64,000 nucleotides of DNA, from assembly GCF_015351105.1 (NCBI RefSeq), contig NZ_JADKRR010000001.1:1841069-1905068 (forward strand), written 5' to 3'. The notes beneath the pieces were generated by a model, which was not told the DNA's origin, did not search any database, and was given only the letters and a program-made list of their open reading frames with translations. Shown in pieces: positions 1 through 8,154 of the stretch; the first letter of the stretch is position 1; every line of letters begins with the position of its first letter. Both the position numbers and the translations under genes were made by a program. This DNA is from Clavibacter sp. VKM Ac-2872. GTDB lineage: Bacteria; Actinomycetota; Actinomycetes; Actinomycetales; Microbacteriaceae.

Positions 1-4
1 CACG

Positions 5-40
5 AGAGCCGGTCGGATCCGCGAGGATCCGGCCGGCTCT
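5..40. terminator. Hairpin with GCGA tetraloop, probable terminator of a gene outside the window
   Basis: A 16-bp stem (bases 5-20 with 25-40, one T-G wobble) closes a GCGA loop and is followed by a partly T-rich stretch. It lies 97 nt upstream of corA, so it most likely ends a gene left of the window. Orientation is not resolved because no upstream gene is visible. Confidence 0.6.
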
Positions 41-83
41 TCCTCGTTCCGGCCCCGCTCCCCTCTTCTCGCGGCGGGCCCGG

Positions 84-89
84 CTACAG
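84..89 (+). promoter_or_regulatory. Candidate -10 box of corA
   Basis: TACAGT in the context GGCTACAGT fits the actinobacterial -10 pattern TAnnnT. It would give a leader of about 40 nt before the ATG at 137. No convincing -35 is seen. Confidence 0.4.
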
Positions 90-136
90 TCGCACTCGGC
101 CCGCGCGCGGGTCTCCCGACCCGAGAGCGAGATCCG

Positions 137-1153
137 ATGACCGTCGTCGACAGCGCCGTGTACGTCCAGGGGGTCCGCACCGCGGATCCCGAGAGCCTCG
201 ACGAGACGTTCGAGGTCATGCGCGCGCGACAGGGCGTCGCGTGGATCGGCCTCTACCGGCCGGACCCGGAGGAGCTGCACCGCGTCGCCGACGAGTTCGG
301 CCTGCACCCGCTCGCCGTCGAGGACGCCCTCGGCGGCCACCAGCGCTCGAAGATGGAGCGCTACGGCGACACCTGGTTCGTGGTGCTGCGCCCGGCGCGC
401 TACCTCGACGACGACGAGCGCGTGGAGTTCGGGGAGCTGCACGTGTTCGTCGGGCCCGACTTCGTGGTCACCATCCGGCATGCGGAGTCCCCGGACCTCT
501 CCGCGGTCCGCGACCGCCTCGAGGAGGACCGCGAGCTCCTCGCCCTCGGCCCGCGCGCCGTGCTGTACGCGATCCTCGACCAGGTCGTCGACGAGTACGG
601 GCCCGTCGCGACGGGCCTCGAGGACGACGTCGACGAGATCGAGGACCAGATCTTCGGCGCCGACCCCGACGTCTCCCGCCGCATCTACGCGCTGATGCGC
701 GAGGTCACCGCGTTCCAGCGGGCGACGGCGCCGCTCGGCTCCATCCTCGACGACCTCCGCCAGCGCGCCGAGGAGCACGAGGTGGACCTCGAGCTCCGCC
801 GCGGCTTCCGCGACGTGCACGACCACGTCATCCGGGTCGCCGAGCGTGCCGACGCCTTCCGGACCCTGCTGCAGAACGCGCTCACGGTGCACACGACGCT
901 CGTCGGCCAGAGGCAGAACGACGAGATGAAGAAGCTCACCGAGACGAGCCTCGCCCAGAACGACCAGGTCAAGCGCATCTCCTCCTGGGCGGCGATCCTC
1001 TTCGCGCCCACCCTCGTCGGGACGATCTACGGCATGAACTTCGTGAACATGCCGGAGCTGAAGTGGACATACGGCTACCCGCTCGCGCTCGGACTCATGG
1101 TCCTCATGGGCGTCGTCCTCTACGCGGCGTTCCGGAAGCGCGGCTGGATCTGA
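137..1153 (+). CDS. corA: CorA-family magnesium/divalent metal transporter
   Basis: This 338-residue protein is a CorA-type pentameric inner-membrane channel for Mg2+ or related divalent ions. The long acidic, mostly helical N-terminal part is the cytoplasmic metal-sensing funnel. The C-terminus has two membrane helices (about 277-300 and 312-332), with the family signature GMN at residues 299-301 right after the first helix and a short basic tail. Length is typical. The ATG at 137 has a GAG-rich Shine-Dalgarno-like stretch upstream. It appears to be monocistronic, since the next gene has its own -10 box. Whether the substrate is Mg2+ or another metal cannot be read from sequence. Confidence 0.93.
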   Translation: MTVVDSAVYVQGVRTADPESLDETFEVMRARQGVAWIGLYRPDPEELHRVADEFGLHPLAVEDALGGHQRSKMERYGDTWFVVLRPARYLDDDERVEFGELHVFVGPDFVVTIRHAESPDLSAVRDRLEEDRELLALGPRAVLYAILDQVVDEYGPVATGLEDDVDEIEDQIFGADPDVSRRIYALMREVTAFQRATAPLGSILDDLRQRAEEHEVDLELRRGFRDVHDHVIRVAERADAFRTLLQNALTVHTTLVGQRQNDEMKKLTETSLAQNDQVKRISSWAAILFAPTLVGTIYGMNFVNMPELKWTYGYPLALGLMVLMGVVLYAAFRKRGWI

Positions 1154-1185
1154 TCGCCGGGCGGGTCGGCCGTCCGGCGCGGGGA

Positions 1186-1191
1186 TAGGGT
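1186..1191 (+). promoter_or_regulatory. -10 box placing transcription start at the epimerase ATG
   Basis: TAGGGT ends 6 nt before the ATG at 1198, so transcription would begin at or next to the A of the start codon. No Shine-Dalgarno is present, consistent with a leaderless mRNA. Confidence 0.5.
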
Positions 1192-1197
1192 GACGGG

Positions 1198-2163
1198 ATG
1201 CGCGTCGTCGTCATCGGAGCCACCGGCCACATCGGGACCTTCCTCGTCCCCCGACTCGTGGAATCCGGGCACGATGTCGTCGCGGTGAGCCGCGGGACGC
1301 GCGAGCCGTACCGCGAGTCGCCCCTGTGGGATCGCGTCGAGCGCGTGCGCGTCGATCGCGACGCCGAGGACGCGGCGGGCACGTTCGCGGAGCGGATCGC
1401 CGCCCTGTCGCCCGAGGTCGTCGTCGACCTGGTCTGCTTCACCCCCGACTCGGCGCGGCACCTCGTGGAGGGCCTGCGCGGCCGCGTGCGGCACCTCGTC
1501 CACATCGGCAGCATCTGGACCCACGGCCTCAGCGCCTCCCTGCCGCTGCGCGAGGACGACCCGAAGGAGCCCTTCGGCGAGTACGGCGTGCGGAAGGCGG
1601 AGATCGAGCGCTACCTCATCGCGGAGTCGCGGTCGGGGGGCGTGCCGTGCACGGTGGTGCACCCGGGCCACATCAGCGGGGGCGGCTGGCCCGTGATCAC
1701 CCCCGTCGGCAACCTCGACCCCGCCGTGTGGACCGCGCTCGCCACCGGCGGCGCGCTCGCCGTCCCGGGATCGGGCAGCGAGACGATGCACCACGTGCAC
1801 GCCGACGACGTCGCGCAGGTCGTGCAGCTGGCGATCGCCAACCGCGAGACCAGCGTCGGCGAGAGCTTCCACGCCGTGTCCGAGCGCGCGCTCTCGGTGC
1901 GCGGGTTCGCCCGGGCGGCGGCCTCCTGGTTCGGCCGCGAGCCCGAGCTGGAGCACCTCGACTGGGACGGGTTCCGTGCCCGCACCGAACCGGATCACGC
2001 CGACGCCAGCTGGCAGCACCTCAGCCGCAGCCACGTCGCGAGCATCGACAAGGCCCGGGACGTCCTCGGCTACGCACCGCGGTTCACGAGCGAGGAGGCG
2101 GCCCGCGAGGCCGTCGAGTGGATGGTGCGCGCGGGCGAGCTGGACGTGCCGCTCCCCCGCTGA
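1198..2163 (+). CDS. NAD(P)-dependent epimerase/dehydratase family protein
   Basis: A 321-residue extended short-chain dehydrogenase-like protein. The N-terminus carries the Rossmann nucleotide-binding motif GATGHIG at about residues 7-13. The middle has an IGS strand end and a YGVRKAE segment that matches the YxxxK catalytic pair of the family. The C-terminal half is the substrate-binding lobe. The substrate cannot be told; sugar-nucleotide epimerases and NmrA-like regulators share this fold. The gene is convergent with the J-domain gene, 25 nt away. A -10 box 6 nt upstream suggests leaderless translation. Confidence 0.85.
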   Translation: MRVVVIGATGHIGTFLVPRLVESGHDVVAVSRGTREPYRESPLWDRVERVRVDRDAEDAAGTFAERIAALSPEVVVDLVCFTPDSARHLVEGLRGRVRHLVHIGSIWTHGLSASLPLREDDPKEPFGEYGVRKAEIERYLIAESRSGGVPCTVVHPGHISGGGWPVITPVGNLDPAVWTALATGGALAVPGSGSETMHHVHADDVAQVVQLAIANRETSVGESFHAVSERALSVRGFARAAASWFGREPELEHLDWDGFRARTEPDHADASWQHLSRSHVASIDKARDVLGYAPRFTSEEAAREAVEWMVRAGELDVPLPR

Positions 2164-2180
2164 CCGAGGCGCGTCCTCGG
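2164..2180. terminator. Small hairpin between convergent genes
   Basis: CCGAGG (2164-2169) and CCTCGG (2175-2180) form a perfect 6-bp stem around CGCGT. It starts directly after the epimerase stop codon and lies 8 nt from the stop of the convergent J-domain gene, so it could serve both. There is no T tract. Confidence 0.45.
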
Positions 2181-2188
2181 CCGCCCTC

Positions 2189-3535
2189 TCAGACGAAGCG
2201 CGCGTCGAGGACCAGGCGGGTGCGGACCGCGAGCAGGCGCTCCGCGTCCATCGCGTGCAGGCCCGGCAGGCCCGCGGCGACGTGGTCGGCGAGGAGCGTG
2301 CGGGCGACCGCGTAGGCCGGGAGGGCGTGCGGGTCGTCGGCCGCGTGCAGGACGACGGGCGCCGCGCCGAGGACCCCGGACGGCAGCGAGAGCACCAGGC
2401 CGACCACGGGCACCTCCATCTCCCGGGCGAGCGCGCGGGCGCGGGAGTCGAGGCCGCGGAGGGCGGCGGCGCGCGCGGACGGATCCGTCGCGGCGACGGC
2501 TCCCGCTGGCACGGACTCGACGGCGACGAGGCCCTGCGGGCCCAGCACGAGGTGGTCGATGGCGTCGCCCGAGCGCGGCACGGCGACGCCGTTCCAGAAC
2601 GCGTACGACGGACCGAGCTCCATCAGCTCGCGCGCCGTCTCCTCCTGCGCGACCGCCGCCCGGAGCGCCTCGGACGCCGCCGCGGGGACCTCGGCGACGA
2701 GGTCGGGCGCGTAGGCGTCGGCCTCGAAGCGCCGGCGCAGCCCCTCGAGCCGGGCGAGCCGGGCGCTGTACGCGGCCATGAGATCCGGATAGGCGCGGAG
2801 GGCGCGCTCGTGCGCGATGGCGTCCTCCTGCAGCCGCACGGCCGCCCGACGCCGGGGCTCCTCCGCGCGGTGCCAGGCGCGTCCGATCGGACCCGCGCCG
2901 GCGAGGCCGGCGGCCGCGCCCACGACGAGGCCGACGACCGCCGGCACGACGCCGACGCCCGCGACGAGGAGGACGAGGGCGAGCAGGACGCCGAGCACGG
3001 GCGGGGCGATGGCCCGCGCACGCCGGACGTAGGGCTCCGGCCGGTCGGACAGGGCGGTCCCGCCGCGCGGCGGCTCCGGGGCCGCGGGCACCGACGGCTC
3101 GGCGGGATCCGCCAGCCACTCGCGCACGAGGGACAGGTAGCGGAGCCGGGCGAAGCCGCCCGGGTGCCCGAAGCTGCGGGTGCGCGCGGCACTCCGTGCG
3201 CGTGGGGCGCCGGGACGACCGCGCCGGGACGCCGGATCCCACGCCTCGCCCGCGGCGGTGGAGCCGGGGGACGCCGGGTGGGCGCGGCCCACGGGGTCCT
3301 CGGGCGCCGGCGCGTCGCGGAGCGTGCGCTCGTAGCGGGCGCGGCTCTCCGGGTCCCCCACGGCCTCGAACGCGTCGCGGACGGCCTGGAACGCGTCGGC
3401 GCTGCCGCCCATGTCGGGGTGGGCGTCGCGCACGCGCCGACGGTAGGCGCGGCGGATCTCGTCCTGCGACGCGGACGGCTCGACGCCGAGCACGGCGTAC
3501 GCGTCGGCGTGGGCGTCGCGCGACGGGACGGGCAT
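2189..3535 (-). CDS. J-domain membrane protein with degenerate NERD-like C-terminus
   Basis: 448 residues. An N-terminal J domain (about 11-72) carries the HPD tripeptide at 39-41, which in DnaJ proteins stimulates the Hsp70 ATPase. A low-complexity Pro/Arg linker follows, then two adjacent hydrophobic segments (about 178-195 and 197-215), so the protein is probably membrane-anchored. The C-terminal part resembles a NERD (nuclease-related) domain, with an IDHLVLGPQG segment at about 326-335 and a Glu at 340. However, the Lys expected in the ExK nuclease motif is Val, so nuclease activity is doubtful. The ATG at 3535 is preceded by GAGGAG. A -10 candidate (complement of 3591-3596, TACGCT) lies upstream. 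Cellular role unknown. Confidence 0.8.
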   Translation of the reverse strand: MPVPSRDAHADAYAVLGVEPSASQDEIRRAYRRRVRDAHPDMGGSADAFQAVRDAFEAVGDPESRARYERTLRDAPAPEDPVGRAHPASPGSTAAGEAWDPASRRGRPGAPRARSAARTRSFGHPGGFARLRYLSLVREWLADPAEPSVPAAPEPPRGGTALSDRPEPYVRRARAIAPPVLGVLLALVLLVAGVGVVPAVVGLVVGAAAGLAGAGPIGRAWHRAEEPRRRAAVRLQEDAIAHERALRAYPDLMAAYSARLARLEGLRRRFEADAYAPDLVAEVPAAASEALRAAVAQEETARELMELGPSYAFWNGVAVPRSGDAIDHLVLGPQGLVAVESVPAGAVAATDPSARAAALRGLDSRARALAREMEVPVVGLVLSLPSGVLGAAPVVLHAADDPHALPAYAVARTLLADHVAAGLPGLHAMDAERLLAVRTRLVLDARFV

Positions 3536-3590
3536 CGGTGGCTCCTCGCGGGAACCGGTCGGGCGGCTCCCAGGATGTCGAGCGTAGGCG

Positions 3591-3596
3591 AGCCCG
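3591..3596 (-). promoter_or_regulatory. Candidate -10 box of the J-domain gene
   Basis: TACGCT on the minus strand would give a leader of about 50 nt to the ATG at 3535, which has a good Shine-Dalgarno. No clear -35. Confidence 0.4.
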
Positions 3597-3704
3597 CCTG
3601 GACGACGCCCGAGCGCGCATCCGCGTCGACCGGTACCGCATCACAGCGCGCGCGCTCGCCCGCGCGGCGCGCGTGATACCACCGGAGGGCCGCCGCTGGC
3701 GAAC

Positions 3705-3733
3705 TTCGCGCTCCGGGGCGGCATGCGTAGGGT
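3705..3733 (+). promoter_or_regulatory. Promoter of the compatible-solute ABC operon
   Basis: TTCGCG (3705-3710), a 17-bp spacer, and TAGGGT (3728-3733). The transcript would start near 3740, giving a leader of about 45 nt with AGGAG ahead of the ATG at 3786. Confidence 0.5.
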
Positions 3734-3785
3734 GAGCCACCGCCGATGCCCCTCCCGGTGACCGACACATCATGAGGAGACCGAC

Positions 3786-4427
3786 ATGTGGGACTTCCTG
3801 CGCGACCGCGCCGACCAGATCGCGTTCTCCGCGTGGCAGCACCTCAGCCTCGTGGTGCAGTGCCTCGTGCTCGCGACGGTGATCGCCGTGGGGCTCGCGG
3901 CGCTGGTGTACCGCAGCCGTCCGCTCAGCTCGCTGGCCAACAGCGTCTCCGCGATCGGCCTCACGCTCCCCGCCTTCGCGCTCGTCGGGCTGCTCATCGC
4001 CCCGCTCGGCTTCGGCGTCGCGCCCGCCGTCGCGGTCGTCACGTTCTTCGCCGTGCTGCCCATCCTGCGGAACGCGGTGGTCGGGCTCACGGGCATCGAC
4101 CCCGCGATCGTGGAGTCGGCGCGCGGCATCGGCATGGGCCGCGTCCGCACGCTGCTGCGGGTCGAGCTGCCGCTCGCGTGGCCCGTCATCCTCGGCGGGA
4201 TCCGCGTGTCCGCGCAGATGGTCATGGGCATCGCCGCCGTGGCCGCGTACGTGCTCGGCCCGGGGCTCGGCGGCTTCATCTTCTCCGGGCTCTCCCGCCT
4301 CGGCGGCGCGAACTCGACCGAGTCCGTCCTCACCGGCGTCATCGGCGTCGTCCTGCTCGCCCTCCTGCTCGACCTCGTCCTCGTCGGCATCGGCCGGCTC
4401 ACCACTCCGAGAGGCATCCGTGTCTGA
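3786..4427 (+). CDS. opuCB: Glycine betaine/carnitine/choline ABC transporter, permease 1
   Basis: A 213-residue inner-membrane protein with about five hydrophobic segments. It carries the EAA-type loop of binding-protein-dependent permeases (around ESARGIGMGRVRTLLRVELP) that docks on the ATPase. Length and order match the OpuC/OpuB/YehW group of osmoprotectant importers. The ATG at 3786 has AGGAG 8 nt upstream. It is first in a four-gene operon (permease, ATPase, permease, lipoprotein) and overlaps the ATPase gene by 8 bp. The solute imported (betaine, choline, carnitine or ergothioneine-like) cannot be fixed from sequence. Confidence 0.9.
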   Translation: MWDFLRDRADQIAFSAWQHLSLVVQCLVLATVIAVGLAALVYRSRPLSSLANSVSAIGLTLPAFALVGLLIAPLGFGVAPAVAVVTFFAVLPILRNAVVGLTGIDPAIVESARGIGMGRVRTLLRVELPLAWPVILGGIRVSAQMVMGIAAVAAYVLGPGLGGFIFSGLSRLGGANSTESVLTGVIGVVLLALLLDLVLVGIGRLTTPRGIRV

Positions 4428-5712
4428 GACCAGCACCCCCACCGCCCCCGAGATCAGCGGACGATCGATCCTGCTCGACGGCGTCACCAAGCGGTACCCG
4501 GGACAGGCGAAGCCCGCCGTCGACGGCATCACGCTGGAGATCCCCGCCGGCAAGATCGTCATGCTGGTCGGCCCGTCCGGCTGCGGCAAGACGACGACGC
4601 TGAAGATGATCAACCGGCTCATCGAGCCCACCGAGGGCCGTGTCGTCCTCGGCGACGAGGACGTGACCGGCATCGACGGCGACGAGCTCCGGCGCCGCAT
4701 CGGCTACGTGATCCAGGCCGGCGGGCTCTTCCCGCACATGACCGTGGCCGCGAACATCGCCGTGGTGCCCAAGATGCTCGGCTGGGACGCCGCCCGCATC
4801 CGCGCCCGCGTGGACGAGCTGCTCGAGCTCGTCTCGCTCGACCCCGAGCAGTACCGCGACCGCTACCCGAAGGAGCTCTCGGGCGGCCAGCAGCAGCGTG
4901 TCGGCGTCGCCCGCGCGCTCGCCGCCGACCCGCCCGTGCTCCTCATGGACGAGCCGTTCGGCGCGGTGGACCCGATCACCCGGCAGCGCCTGCAGGACGA
5001 GCTCATCCGCATCCAGGCCGAGCTGCAGAAGACCATCGTCATCGTCACGCACGACTTCGACGAGGCCGTGAAGCTCGGCGACTGGATCGTCGTCTTCGCC
5101 GAGGGCGCCCGCATCGTGCAGTACGACACCCCCGAGCGGATCCTCGCGGAGCCCGCCGACGCGTTCGTCGAGGAGTTCATCGGATCGGGTGCCGGCCTCA
5201 AGCAGCTCACGCTCCGCCGCGTGGACGAGGTGCCGCTCGCGGACGCCGTCGTCGCCCGCCCCGGCGACGCCGCGCGCGACGTGCTCGCCCGCATGGACGA
5301 GGTCGGCCACCAGCACGCCGTCATCGTCGATGCCCGCAACCGCCCGATCCAGTGGCCGTCGCGCCGCCAGCTCGGCCGGCTCGAGGTCGTCGGCTCCGTC
5401 CCCGAGCCGCGGCTGCCGGTGATCGGCAACCGCGCGACCCTCAACGACGCGCTCGACACCATGCTCGTCTCGAGCGCGGGCGCCGCGCTCGTCACGGGAC
5501 GCGCGGGCGCGTTCCTCGGCGTGATCGACGTCGAGACGGTCATGGACGCCATCACGAGCGTCCGCGCGCAGGCCGCCGGCGACCTCGCGGGCGCGCCCGT
5601 CGGCACGAACACCGGCACGATCGGCACCGTGGGCGCCGACGCCGCGCGGGCCGAGCAGGCCGCGGCGGACGCCCCCGCCTCCTCCGCGGCGCAGGACGGG
5701 CAGGACGGATGA
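4420..5712 (+). CDS. opuCA: Glycine betaine/choline ABC transporter, ATP-binding subunit
   Basis: 430 residues. The N-terminal ABC ATPase domain has Walker A GPSGCGKTT (about 52-60), signature LSGGQQQRVGVARAL, Walker B VLLMDEPFGAVD, and a switch His in VTHDFDEA. The C-terminal third resembles CBS domains, with DAARDVLARMDEVGHQHAVIV as the best-preserved part. In OpuA/ProV relatives these domains sense ionic strength or cyclic di-AMP. An Ala-rich tail follows. The GTG start at 4420 lies inside the preceding gene with GAGAGG upstream, and the stop overlaps the next ATG (ATGA), so translation is coupled. It powers import of a compatible solute at the cytoplasmic face. Confidence 0.93.
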   Translation: MSETSTPTAPEISGRSILLDGVTKRYPGQAKPAVDGITLEIPAGKIVMLVGPSGCGKTTTLKMINRLIEPTEGRVVLGDEDVTGIDGDELRRRIGYVIQAGGLFPHMTVAANIAVVPKMLGWDAARIRARVDELLELVSLDPEQYRDRYPKELSGGQQQRVGVARALAADPPVLLMDEPFGAVDPITRQRLQDELIRIQAELQKTIVIVTHDFDEAVKLGDWIVVFAEGARIVQYDTPERILAEPADAFVEEFIGSGAGLKQLTLRRVDEVPLADAVVARPGDAARDVLARMDEVGHQHAVIVDARNRPIQWPSRRQLGRLEVVGSVPEPRLPVIGNRATLNDALDTMLVSSAGAALVTGRAGAFLGVIDVETVMDAITSVRAQAAGDLAGAPVGTNTGTIGTVGADAARAEQAAADAPASSAAQDGQDG

Positions 5713-6476
5713 GCGCCGTGACCGAGGCGCGCACCGAGGCCGTCGGCGGCGCCCAGGGCTGGCGTGGCCTCATCGCGCAGCCCGTCGCCATCGCTGCGGT
5801 CCTCGCGGCGTACCTGGTCTGGTTGGGCGTCGCGCCGCTCACCGCCGTGGAGCGCACGACCCTCGCGCCCTCCGCGCTGGGGAAGTCGACGCTCGAGCAC
5901 CTCGTGCTCACCTTCTCGGCCGCGGCGATCGTGCTCGTCATCTTCATCCCGCTCGGCGTCCTGCTGACGCGCGGCCGCCTCCGCCGGTACTCCGCGCCCG
6001 TCCTCGCCGTGGCGAACTTCGGGCAGGCGGCCCCCGCCATCGGCCTCATCGTGCTGCTGAGCATCGTGTTCACGGGCAGCGGCTTCTTCGCCAGCCTCGT
6101 CGCGCTCGTGCTCTACGCCGCGCTCCCGGTGCTGCGGAACACCATGCTCGGCATCCGCGGCGTCGACGAGCGGCTCGTCGAGGCCGGCCGCGGCATGGGC
6201 ATGAGCCGCGCGTCCGTGCTGTTCCGCATCGAGCTGCCGCTCGCCGTCCCCGTCATGCTCGCCGGGATCCGCACCGCCCTCGTGCTCCTCGTCGGCACCG
6301 CGTCGCTCGCGGCGTTCGTCAACGGCGGCGGGCTCGGGATCCTCATCACCACGGGCGTGAGCCTCTACGTCTACCCCGTGCTGGTCTCGGGGGCGCTGCT
6401 CATCGCGCTCCTCGCGCTCGCCATCGACTGGCTCGGCCGCGTCGTCGAGCACGTCGCCCGCCCGAAGGGACTCTGA
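5709..6476 (+). CDS. opuCD: Glycine betaine/choline ABC transporter, permease 2
   Basis: A 255-residue second permease of the operon, with five to six hydrophobic segments and the conserved loop AGRGMGMSRASVLFRIELPLAVPVMLAGIR-like, nearly parallel to that of permease 1. The frame is open far upstream, but the ATG at 5709 is chosen because it overlaps the ATPase stop codon as ATGA and gives a family-like length. Only 2 nt separate its stop from the start of the binding-protein gene. It should form the heterodimeric pore with the first permease. Confidence 0.92.
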   Translation: MSAVTEARTEAVGGAQGWRGLIAQPVAIAAVLAAYLVWLGVAPLTAVERTTLAPSALGKSTLEHLVLTFSAAAIVLVIFIPLGVLLTRGRLRRYSAPVLAVANFGQAAPAIGLIVLLSIVFTGSGFFASLVALVLYAALPVLRNTMLGIRGVDERLVEAGRGMGMSRASVLFRIELPLAVPVMLAGIRTALVLLVGTASLAAFVNGGGLGILITTGVSLYVYPVLVSGALLIALLALAIDWLGRVVEHVARPKGL

Positions 6477-6478
6477 TC

Positions 6479-7486
6479 GTGCCGACACTCCCCCGCTCCG
6501 CCCGCCTGCGCCGATCGCTCGGCGTCCCCGCCCTCGTGGCGGCGGCCCTCGCGACGCTCACCGGCTGCGGCCTGCAGCCCGCGACGGCCTACGTCCCCGA
6601 CGTCGCCCCCGGCTCCATCCAGCCCCTCGACCTGCCGGCCGGCGCGCACCTCACCATCACGTCCAAGAACTTCACCGAGCAGCTGATCCTCGGCAAGATC
6701 GCCGTGATCGCGGCGAAGGCCGCCGGGTTCGACGTGACCGACCAGACGAACGTGCCCGGCAGCGTGCCGGCGCGCGAGCTCATGACGAGCCACGGCGCCG
6801 ACATGACGTGGGAGTACACCGGCACCGCGTGGCTCAGCTACCTGGGCGAGGCGAAGGGCATCCCCGACCAGCGCGCCCAGTACGAGGCCGTGCGCGACGC
6901 CGACGCGGCCAACGGGCTCACCTGGCTGACCCCCGCGCCGCTCAACAACACGTACGCGCTCGCGATCCGCAGCGAGGAGGCCGACAAGCTCGGCATCACG
7001 AAGCTCTCGCAGATCAAGGACCTGCCGGTGGACCAGCGCACCTTCTGCGTGGAGGCGGAGTTCAACTCCCGCTCCGACGGGCTGTCGCCGCTGCTGGAGA
7101 CGTACGGGATCCCGCGCGGATCCGCCGACGGCGTGCCCGAGGGCAACGTGTCGATCTTCGACACGGGCGCGGTCTACACGGCCACGGATCGCGGCTCGTG
7201 CGAGTTCGGCGAGGTGTTCACGACCGACGGACGCATCGACAAGCTCGGCCTCACGATCCTCCAGGACGACCTCGGCTTCTTCCCGGCCTACAACGTCGCG
7301 CCCGTGCTCGACTCGGCGACGCTGGCGGAGTACCCGGGGCTCCAGGACGTCTTCGACCGGATCTCCCCCGTCATCACCGACGACGCCCTGCGCGAGATGA
7401 ACCTCCGCGTCGACGACCAGGGCGAGGAGCCCGCGGACGTCGCCTACGAGTTCATGGTCGACCACGGGTTCGTCACCGCGCCCTGA
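6479..7486 (+). CDS. opuCC: Glycine betaine/choline ABC transporter, substrate-binding lipoprotein
   Basis: 335 residues. A basic N-terminus and hydrophobic stretch end in a lipobox LTGC, so the protein is probably lipid-anchored outside the membrane. The body is an OpuAC/ProX-type binding protein, with the recognisable SKNFTEQ start and the MTWEYTGTAW segment typical of the choline/betaine-binding fold. The GTG at 6479 is 2 nt after the permease stop. It is the last gene of the operon and is convergent with the HIT gene, whose stop overlaps it by 14 bp. No terminator hairpin is obvious in that overlap. Confidence 0.92.
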   Translation: MPTLPRSARLRRSLGVPALVAAALATLTGCGLQPATAYVPDVAPGSIQPLDLPAGAHLTITSKNFTEQLILGKIAVIAAKAAGFDVTDQTNVPGSVPARELMTSHGADMTWEYTGTAWLSYLGEAKGIPDQRAQYEAVRDADAANGLTWLTPAPLNNTYALAIRSEEADKLGITKLSQIKDLPVDQRTFCVEAEFNSRSDGLSPLLETYGIPRGSADGVPEGNVSIFDTGAVYTATDRGSCEFGEVFTTDGRIDKLGLTILQDDLGFFPAYNVAPVLDSATLAEYPGLQDVFDRISPVITDDALREMNLRVDDQGEEPADVAYEFMVDHGFVTAP

Positions 7487-7967
7487 CCTCGACCGCCTCG
7501 TGCCGGGCGAGGTGCAGGAGCTCGCTCCGGATCCGCGCGCGCAGCTCGTCATGCGCGTGCCCGAGCGCGGTGGCGGGGTCCCGCCACCGCTCGGGCGCGT
7601 GCAGCCACACCGGACGCGCGACGAGCTCCGGCGGCTCCCAGGCGTAGCGGGGCCAGACGTGGGCGTGGACGAACGCGTCGGCGTTGCCCAGCACCTCGAG
7701 GTTCACGCGGCGGAAGCCCGGCACGAGGTCACGGCAGGCGCGCTCGACGGCGGTGGCGAGGAGGTCGGCGTCCGCGAGGAATCGCACGCGCTCGATCCGC
7801 GGCATCTCCGCGAGCGACGTCGCCGCCGGGTCCGTGCCCAGCAGCACGCAGTAGCCGGGGAGGAACTGCACGTCGCCGATGACGGCGTACCCGGCCCCCA
7901 GCTCGGCGAGGACGGTGGGGTTCTCGCCCCTCCTGGCTGATCCGATCCTGTCCTCGCGCCAGTCCAC
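7473..7967 (-). CDS. HIT-family hydrolase (diadenosine tetraphosphate hydrolase-like)
   Basis: 164 residues from a GTG at 7967. It contains a HAHVWP motif at about residues 100-105, a variant of the HxHxHxx motif of histidine-triad nucleotide hydrolases in which the third His is Trp. A family role in cleaving dinucleoside polyphosphates or AMP conjugates is plausible but unproven. The frame stays open upstream into the 47-bp tandem array, giving a possible 207-residue form starting at 8096. I prefer 7967 because a -10 box (7975-7980) ends 7 nt before it and the upstream residues are repeat translation. The 3' end overlaps the convergent binding-protein gene by 14 bp. Confidence 0.75.
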   Translation of the reverse strand: MDWREDRIGSARRGENPTVLAELGAGYAVIGDVQFLPGYCVLLGTDPAATSLAEMPRIERVRFLADADLLATAVERACRDLVPGFRRVNLEVLGNADAFVHAHVWPRYAWEPPELVARPVWLHAPERWRDPATALGHAHDELRARIRSELLHLARHEAVEVRAR

Positions 7968-7974
7968 GCGCGAC

Positions 7975-7980
7975 ACGGTA
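7975..7980 (-). promoter_or_regulatory. -10 box of the HIT gene
   Basis: Minus-strand TACCGT ends 7 nt before the GTG at 7967, predicting a leaderless transcript. The -35 region would fall in the first copy of the 47-bp array. Confidence 0.5.
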
Positions 7981-7989
7981 GCCGCGCTG

Positions 7990-8154
7990 GCTGCGCATCC
8001 ACCTGCGGAGCTGCCCCGCTCCACCCGGGCGCCCTGGCTGCGCATCCACCTGCGGAGCTGCCCCGCTCCACCCGGGCGCCCTGGCTGCGCATCCACCTGC
8101 GGAGCTGCCCCGCTCCACCCGGGCGCGCTAGCTGCGCATCCACCTGCGGAGCTG
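7990..8154. repeat. 47-bp tandem array, 3.5 copies (minisatellite)
   Basis: Units start at 7990, 8037, 8084 and 8131, exactly 47 bp apart. The first two are identical, the third differs at two bases near its end (8127 and 8130), and the fourth is the 24-bp partial that forms the 3' end of the helicase gene. The helicase stop TAG (8128-8130) is one of the two variant positions. Each unit holds a small inverted repeat GGAGC/GCTCC. Minus-strand reading is open in all three frames because 47 is not a multiple of 3. Confidence 0.95.

Noticed and set aside
8037-8096. Longer HIT protein starting at 8096
   Set aside because: The extra 43 residues are translation of the tandem array, and a -10 box sits 7 nt before the GTG at 7967.
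7990-8154. CRISPR array
   Set aside because: The 47-bp units follow each other without spacers, and no cas gene is present.
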